Part shown: positions 56,475 through 64,000 of the stretch, piece after piece
Numbering within the stretch: position 1 is the first letter of the stretch
Layout of the letters: each line of letters starts with the position of its first letter
Assembly: GCA_013368325.1 (NCBI GenBank)
Contig: JAACJK010000007.1
Location: 1 to 64,000 of the forward strand
Source of the DNA: Ephemerocybe angulata
Lineage: Eukaryota; Basidiomycota; Agaricomycetes; Agaricales; Psathyrellaceae
Reading direction: 5' to 3'
DNA: 64,000 nucleotides
Notes under the pieces: generated by a model
Told to the model about the DNA's origin: nothing
What the model saw: only the letters and a program-made list of their open reading frames with translations
The model's database searches: none
Translations under genes and position numbers: made by a program

Positions 56475-59400
56475 ATGACCAATATTCTCCATCCTAAAAA
56501 ACCTTCCGTTCCTCGCGTCCTTCACGGTCGACGCGGGCCCTTTACCGGTTCCTCCTAGCTTATTCGCTTTTCTTCTGGGTTGTAGGGATGTCTGGGTCCT
56601 CCTCTTCCACACGGCTCTAAGAGTCGGGTTTTCCTCCATCGGTTTCTTCGCACTGGTCTCTGGCATTTTCATTCTCGCTATCGTCGCTTTCATCACATGC
56701 ATTTTTCTCTCCCTCTCATTGACTATAGATTTTCTGGGTTCCTGGCATATATATATCCGTACATTTACCTCCATCTCTTTCCCTTAGGGTCGTTGGTCTT
56801 AATCCTGTTACCGTAGCATAGAGCATTCTCTCGCCCACTTGTATATGTATCTCATCGTTCCTATCAACTGCTTTGTGCTGCTTCTTCTACATGCCTAAGT
56901 GGAGCGAGCTTAATGTCGATTGCTGATCTGCCATAACCTGTCCAGTATTCATTAGAGACTCGTGCTGTGATCGAAGGTCGTGGTCCTGGCTTAGGAATGA
57001 AATGGCTGGCATTCCAGTCAACCGGCCCTCTGACGTCCGACTGTGACCATCTACAGTGCATACCATCGTAGACTATGGATTTCTTGTCCCCTATCACGCC
57101 GTTGCATGCCCCCATGCAGTGTCCATCATTCTCCAACGGCCTCCGGTGCTCGGGTAAGTGCTCCTCGCGCCGCCCGACGAATGCCGAGCCTCAAGTGACC
57201 AAGCTCAGGAACTGCAATTCGCGACGGCCATCACCCGAGTATTTCTGAACAATATCTGAGCCTATCTGAGCGCACGAACTCGCATGCGGCCAGCGGGCCA
57301 GGGTCGGGGCCACTTCGGTTTGCGTGCGCAACGCGCTTGCTCCTATCCCGTGGCGGACCCACCCCATCACAAACAAGCGCCCTAGCGAGCCGCTCCGCGC
57401 TTCCATCCAGGGTCGCCGACCGAACTCATGTAATATTTCGTGATTTTTTTTAAATATAAGTATCTTACATACACACAATTTAAATTGTGCAGGTCCCCGC
57501 TGTTGCGTCTTTTCGCGCTCGTTCGCGTTGTGTTACATACGATTCGCAGAGTGCGCCACCGTCGCTGGTGGTCTGAAACACTTGATTCGCGTGCCCGACG
57601 CGTCGATGGGAGACGACGGCATCCTTGCGTGGGAGGCCGATCAGAGATTTGTAGCTAAGCGCCGTGCGCGACCCGCCCAGCCCTTGTTCGATTTTGGGAG
57701 GTTGGTCCGCTACTATGTACATCGCGCAGGGCGGCCAGGCAACTAAGTAAGTATCCAGGCGCGAGAAGATCGCTCCGTTTCGCATTCGTGTTGGCCCTCC
57801 AAGGGTCCATCACGGTCGCATCTCATCCTCAATTTGTCCTTCGTCTGTCGCCATCGTCTTGCCGGAGAAATATGGGAGGAATCGGCTGTGGTGAGGTGGG
57901 TTAGGGCATGGGGCCAAGTGAATCTCGTGCAAATCCGTGGAAGGCAGAGGCACGATGCGCGGCGATGCTGGTTGTGAGTTGCTGACTAGGGGATTTGTGT
58001 AGCTTCTTCACGCCCATGTGGGTGTTATACTTATCTGCATCTTTCCGCCTCTGGAAAGAGACGTTGATAATAGCGGTACGCCTTCGAAACTCTATTCTTG
58101 CGTCAGGAACAGCTCCACCTGTTGGTTGCGCAGGAGTCATATGTGTACTTGTGTGAGTCGTATTGGTTTATCTTGCATCGCGGTATGGAAGTGGCTGATT
58201 CTGTATGGCTCTCTCTGGCCTCTGGCTTCGGACACAGATTGATAAGACGGAATGCTCACAAGGTCGCCGTGGGCCGACACTCGTCTCTCCGGGACGAACA
58301 TGACGCCTGTGGCGGCGAGAACCCGAATCGCATTCATATACTTGCTGTTATTGTCTATTCATGCAGCCTTCCTGCCCGGCGAGAATCGCGGAGGAACTGC
58401 CCGGGTAAGAGCAGAGTTGAGATGGCTGATGATTTCAAGGCGCTGTTATCGTGCATCCGACCCGAGAGGATTGAATGACTGCCCATGGAAAGTGAATCAT
58501 GTAAGTGGTTATCTCTGGGATCGCACCTTCTATTCCTCGTAATTTGAAACCGCTCCGGACCGACCGTCTTTTCCTCGCTAGGCTACATATCGACGATGTC
58601 GTCGCCTCGGTTGGCAGATCTGCTGTTCTGCTACTGCTTATCCTCGAGCTCGTCGGATGGGCTCTGACGTGATGACGCACGGAAAAACTGCTTCGACTGA
58701 CTTATCAAGCGGAAGTGCAAGATCGCCCTCAAGTTCGGGTCTGATTGACTCGTTCCGTCCAGGTGCCCGAGTGGGCTGTCTGCGCCGCGATATGGATCTT
58801 TTGGGAACCATGGGGCTCGAGTATGGCGAATGGGCGACGGGCCAAAGTTTCGCCTCGCCCTTGCCTTTTTCGGTGGAACGTTGCATGTTTTTGCTTCCAC
58901 CCATCGTGCAAGGTACTCCGTACCCACCGCGCCGCGTCCACCGTTCGTCCTTCTTGCCAACGTTCGCGGGTATGGGTAACGTAAGGTAGGTTTTTTTCTA
59001 TCATGATGAGATTAGAGGTGCTCATGGTTTGGTGAATTCGCAGCTGTTATTGCGGTGTGTGGGTGGAGGAAGCTTGGGGATGTCGGGGAGGGAAAGGTAT
59101 GCTGCGACTTGTAGATGAAGTCGAATTAAATTCTTTGGAGAGACATGAGCTTGTGTCCGTATCCGGTGTGCGTCGACCTACATTTATGGCTGACCTTTGG
59201 ATATCACAGTCCTTCACATATAGTCTCAGCCACCGACGAGTTACAACCTTGTAACTCTATCGCATCAGCGTCGCGCGCTGAGATGCGTCATCTTATCGAC
59301 TCTCTTCGTGCGCACATATGTACGGACGTATAGACACCGCCTGTCGTTCACTTTGCGACTGCCTTTCTGCGATCTCTGTGGTTCCACTTTCCCTTCGTGC

Positions 59401-62400
59401 CAACCACGTTTTCGCAGGAGCGTCGAGGATGGCACTGGCTCATTGGCCCTCTCTGGACAGCTTTGGACATACAGCTACACTGCACCCGACTCTCAGCGAC
59501 CAACAGCGTGAAGAAGTTTCTCCGAGGACGGTCGACCGGTGTCTTTGTCGACGATGGCTAGCTCCCTTGGCCAATGGGAACGATCTGTACCCCTCGACGG
59601 CTCACGCGTCCGTCTGCTCTCGCTCGTCGCTTTTAAAATCCACGTTTTTGTCTGTTTTTGTCCTGCGACTGGCTGCACCTGGGTTAATGATATTTTCTCA
59701 TGCAAGGCTATCGGGGCCAATGCTAATATCTCCATGATTTCGCTCGGAATACGATCGGTATTTCGTGTGCGCGTGGGTAGGCCATGGTGTGCCATGGCTA
59801 CCTACTCTATCGGTGCAGCTTCTGCTGGAGCTCGTAGACTTCGGCATTCGATTCGTTCCGGCGCTCGTGGCTGGTACAGGGCCCGAACGAAGAGTTCCTG
59901 TGTCGACGCTGTGACTACGCGAGATGGATGGCGACGATGGATCATGGAAAAGCTGGTAAAATGAAAATTCGTGATCACTGGGTTTAACAGCGACGGATGC
60001 CCTCGGATGCCTTTACGGGCGTGGTTCTAATGAGCATGGTAAGTGCGCGGGTTATTGCGATGTTTATCCATTTCTGAAGTGCTCTGGTCTGATAGGTCGG
60101 CCACACGCTTGCCTGCCTTTGTGCAATGCGTACGGTATACTGGTTGCGACTGAGTGCGATTGGGCGACAGGCGCTCCTGTTTGTCTCAGGAGCCTTAGAG
60201 GCTCTCAGGCGATCTACTTGGGACTATCTCTTGGAGGAGAACTTCGCCTGTAACAGGAGTTACACTTGCTACGTTGTTCGAACGTTACCCTTCGATCGTT
60301 CGCGTTGGCCGGCAACTTGGAAACCTATCATGGGTCGACTGACTGTCGAGATGCATCCGGAGGGTGGGAGCAACTAGCCATTTTCAAGGCCAAGAGCACA
60401 CTGGACGACCGGCGAGGGGGTGATTGCTCCCGTGCTGTGAAACCAGGGCTACTTACTGCCGAGGAGCGGGTGGCCATGGGAGTGAGAGTTGTGGGAGTCG
60501 GGTTGGCCGTCGGCAGCCACGTTTTCCTCTGATTCCAGTCGAGAATACACGGTACGCCAAAAGGCTAAGTTGAAAAGGAGGGGATCGAGAGTCCGGCGTC
60601 TTGAAGCTTGGAGCTTGATTTTGGAGGGTGCTTGGACCTACACCCATGATTCCCTTCCGGCTATGCGGGGTAGGGATGCAATTTCATATGAGACGGGATC
60701 AGACCTGGGGAAATGCTGCATCTCGGCGCAGTGACAATGCGGTGGTGGTTCCCTCGGTCCCGGACGGGTGTTGAAGGAAGGAAGGAAGGGCGTCTCTCCC
60801 GTCGGTCCGTTGGCTTCATAATTTGCGAAGCTACGATTGCGCACGCTCGCGCTTTTGCCATATTCTCGGGGATCAGGTTCTCGCTTACGGCGGCGGAGCG
60901 ACGCCTGCCTTTTTGGGCGCGCTTCGGGGTGCCGCAATGCATCTGGCTGGAGGCCCCGATGCAGGGAGGCTTTATAGTGGTGTTTCCGTGGTGTTGGGCG
61001 GATTATCCCTTTTTGGTGATGTTTGCGAGTTCTGGCTGGGTGCTGGGGCTTGGGTTGAGGGTAGAGACATGTTTCTTGGGAGATCTTTGACGGGAATGGG
61101 AGAGAATATTCCGAGTCTCTCTTTCGTTCTCAGTGGCTGGGAATGGGCCAGTCTAGTGGAGCCTGGTTTAACGATTGGAGAAAAGATGGACGGCATGCAT
61201 ATGCTGTTGGCCTTCGATTTCGCTATTCCCGGGACGAGTGGTGAATGGATGGCTTTTGTCTGTGCATGTCTGTCCGTCAAGATGGATGGATGGATGTTGG
61301 ATGGGACGCGCTTCTGTCCGTGATTGCGGGGGACTCGCATGTACTGCTCTGTCTTTCCTCGATTGGCAGCGCTGATTAACTTGCCGTTTTGTGTTAGTTT
61401 CTTTCTCGTGTTGCAGTGGACATGGGACGCAAGGTTGTGTAAATCATTGAATGAAACTCCACACTTTGTTAGAGCCGAAGCTTCGCCGATAGCAGACTCG
61501 CACAGCGCTTATCTACGGCTTGTCCAAGGTAGCGCTGATATTGCAGCGTGGTCATCGATTAGACACACGCTGCAGAGGATGTGCGATTAGCGACATGGCA
61601 TTTCATTTACTCACGTCGAGGGCTTGGCGAATTGCTGGTAAGTCATGACGCGCTCATTTCGCTTAGACGCGCTGTGCTGTGGGGGACCTTAATTCATCTG
61701 CGCTCATCATCATCCTGTGCAATTCAAAGTGTTTCAATAGGGTGCGTTAATAATAAGGTGAGTGCGGTGCTCGTTATCGAAGTCTATCTTATATGCTCAC
61801 CTGCTCAGTGCTAATCGCGTCCTGCCTCGCGTTAGGGTCAAGTCAATTGATTTATAACAGTGCGATTATGATAACGTGTACGCGTCTAGGTTATTCGTGT
61901 TGCCTTTCTTATCATATCGGTGGCAAGATTATTGACAGGCCACGCTTGAAGTATGTTTCATTTTGGGCCCATGTCCAGCGAGGTGGTCCCACCGGACGGT
62001 GGGGTGCATTTATTTCAAATGGATGAAACACGAGCAGCTTTCGTTCTTTCTCTCCGAGACCCTCCGAGTCATGGCAGGAGCACATGAGCAGAGCTTTTCT
62101 GCATTCAGAACTCAGCATCCAGATAATGAAGACCTAGCTTCCGAGTCGAGCGCAACGTCGTGCCAACGGCGCTCCTTTGTCCAAGAGCAAGCTGACTCGG
62201 TGTCCGGCAGCCTTGCGGAAGGTGCGTGGTCGTCCCTGGAACTACGGATGTAGTTCCGATTTGGATTTTTCTGTCAGGAAACTATGGGCACAGTCTACCT
62301 TTGGCTCCAGTCTGTGTTGTTCCTAATACCCTATCTGCTTCTGCTGATCAGACCGTGCCTGCACGGCGATGGCATAGTTCTGCGATCGAGCTATGGGCGG

Positions 62401-64000
62401 ATGTGCATAAGTAGGAGGGTGGTTATTCATTTCCCCAGCCCCCCGCGGTGCAGGGCTGGTAGCTTAACTTCAAACAGCTTACGCGCTGATTGTGCTCAGT
62501 GTGAAGGGGGGATGGTCGCCATTCAGTTGAAGCTCACGATCCTCAGGTTTCTCCTTCGCCGAATGAATTGATCAGTGATGGCGATCCTCAGAAGGAGGGC
62601 ATGAGGCTATTGACCACTTGGCAATATGGGGTGTCTTCGAACGAAGAAAGGCATTGGAGACGAGCGAGAAGAGTCATTTGAGGTACCTCGCCGGTAATAT
62701 TGAGTGTGATTGCGAGTTGATTGGACTCTGATATGCCGGAGTCAACCATGTCACATTCGGTGGCTGCATTTCTATGGCCTCTATGGTTCCTTTTGAAGAC
62801 GGACCCTCAATATTGTGATCTTATAGCGGCTCTCTTCCTGAGGACCTCGAGGTCAGACAAAGGATACCGATGATAGAAGGCAAAGGGTTTGAACTTGTCA
62901 ACTCCGCGAGCGCTAATCGTGGGTGTTTCTCGCGTCAGATGGGTGCAGGACACACATCGCCGTCGATCAGGTGGCATGGCATACTTACTGCCTAAAGCCC
63001 TCTTGGTACGTCGGAAATTGTGAGGTGTGGATATAATGGGACGTTAGAGGGATGCATGGTATGCGGATTCCGGAGTTCTTACGGTTCTTCACGAAGGGCG
63101 ACAAAAATACGCTTCTTTGTCTGAACCCTCTGGACTGGCTCGGGGCGCTTCTGGATGCTTTGCGAAATGTTTGTCACGGTATTAATAAGGCCTGCGGGCG
63201 CTTGTAGTACGCTCGTTCTTAGGTCTCATTGAAGACCATGGCGATGACGCCGATCAAGGAGAGGGATTTCTATCCCAGAGTGTAGCCTTCGCCGTGATAC
63301 GAACAGCCGTTCTGAAAACGGGGTGTGGAGACGGGGTATACTGTAGATACGAGATACGAGATCCGAAGTTATACTCGAATCAGATAGTCCGCCTGACTCG
63401 AAGCGCACAGGGCCTTTCTCTCTCACAAGTGAGAAAGTCGCCCTCAGGTCAAGCTGTTCTTTAATTTCCGGGTCGATCGTAAGCCCTCGATTTTCCCTTT
63501 GTCCCTTGAAGACGCTTGGATATCAGGTTTTGTGATTAGCTCGCATGCTAATCGCGAGTTCCGTGGTTCTCCCAGGGAATGAAGGTCAGATTGCCTTGAC
63601 CCGTTCACTGCCATCGCCAGAGAACTGGGACCCACCCCAGGACTGCAGCCATGCGGTCGGGTACAGCACCCTCCTTTTTACCTTTGTCGAGATACGGGCG
63701 ATAGATAGTGTTAAGCTTTGAGAAGCTCGATGCTATTCAGTCGAGGAATGGGAATCGACTTGCTCAAAAGTGTGTTTTTGCCCTGCAGGGGACAATTAGA
63801 TGATCTTCTCCTTTGCATCTGCACTGCTTCTGACCCTCTCTGTTATCACTATGGGCTGGCCGACGCAGGACTTCTCCCCAGAGTGTTGGGACTGCAGGGT
63901 GCTGGATGGGGTCAAAGGAACTGTGTACCACGGTAAGCCATACAGGTGACGCCATGCCCGTCTGGCCTCCTCTCTCATGCCTTTTTGCGTTAGAGTTCAG
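56475..64000. other. Gene-poor tract of about 7.5 kb
   Basis: No gene supported. Several GTAAGT/GTGAGT-type sites and moderately long frames occur (for example around 60041-60377 and 60823-61323) but give no recognisable or cleanly spliced protein. Short tandem repeats are present: GGAA units near 60775, GGAT units near 61285. A non-coding transcript cannot be excluded. Confidence 0.35.

Noticed and set aside
60041..60377. Possible exon beginning VGHTLACLC after an intron-like segment
   Set aside because: No start, no upstream exon and no recognisable domain; could not be extended.
60823..61323. 166-codon Gly-rich plus-strand frame
   Set aside because: Composition follows local GC bias, no splice or promoter support, no family resemblance.

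Overview
The window looks like nuclear DNA of a filamentous basidiomycete, most likely an agaricomycete. Genes are intron-rich, with introns of about 45-65 nt bounded by GT..AG. There are fungal-type families: tandem bestrophin-like channels, a C2H2 factor, a PPOX-type flavoprotein, glycyl-tRNA synthetase, F-box-like proteins, a KR-EAEA repeat secretory precursor and degenerate fungal 2OG-oxygenase-like proteins. Gene models below were built by eye from reading frame and splice consensus. For the multi-exon genes called with confidence the summed exon lengths keep frame.

Layout. 0.3-3.3 kb: two 49-bp inverted repeats 3.06 kb apart enclose a nucleotidyltransferase-fold-like gene and a damaged ORF. 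3.4-9 kb: one weak minus-strand gene and a long gene-poor tract with a 311-bp tandem duplication. 9.2-13.7 kb: a four-exon minus-strand gene for an acidic protein, an F-box-like gene broken by one TGA, and a two-exon minus-strand gene next to an unplaced fragment. 13.8-15.8 kb: a Ser/Thr/Pro-rich gene interrupted by a 503-bp hAT-like MITE with a perfect 8-bp target duplication; a tRNA-like pol III box pair lies inside the MITE. 16.3-18.2 kb: a second nucleotidyltransferase-fold/F-box-like gene and an intron-containing tRNA-Tyr.

19.3-29.4 kb: a tandem array of five related units. All resemble the fungal PKHD/P4H-type 2OG-Fe(II) dioxygenase fold but have lost most iron and 2-oxoglutarate ligands. 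Unit A is truncated and has a promoter-derived tail, B is complete, C and D are fused in one frame (1016 aa), and E is complete (508 aa). They share exon lengths, including a 31-nt micro-exon, and several share promoter palindromes.

30.5-35.7 kb: a C2H2 zinc-finger gene (with a GC-AG intron) and a PPOX-like flavoprotein with a C-terminal membrane segment. 39.9-40.6 kb: a secreted repeat precursor with twelve QR[V/T]PPSW heptapeptides separated by KR/RR-EAEA(EA), the architecture of ascomycete alpha-factor precursors and Kex2-processed repeat proteins. 41.5-47.4 kb: two tandem 14-exon bestrophin-like genes. 47.8-50.5 kb: glycyl-tRNA synthetase with two candidate starts (organellar and cytosolic). 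50.5-64 kb: almost no supportable coding sequence apart from a 93-aa gene at 56.1 kb.

The most notable systems are the heptapeptide repeat precursor and the expanding array of catalytically degenerate oxygenase-like proteins with its shared promoter motifs.
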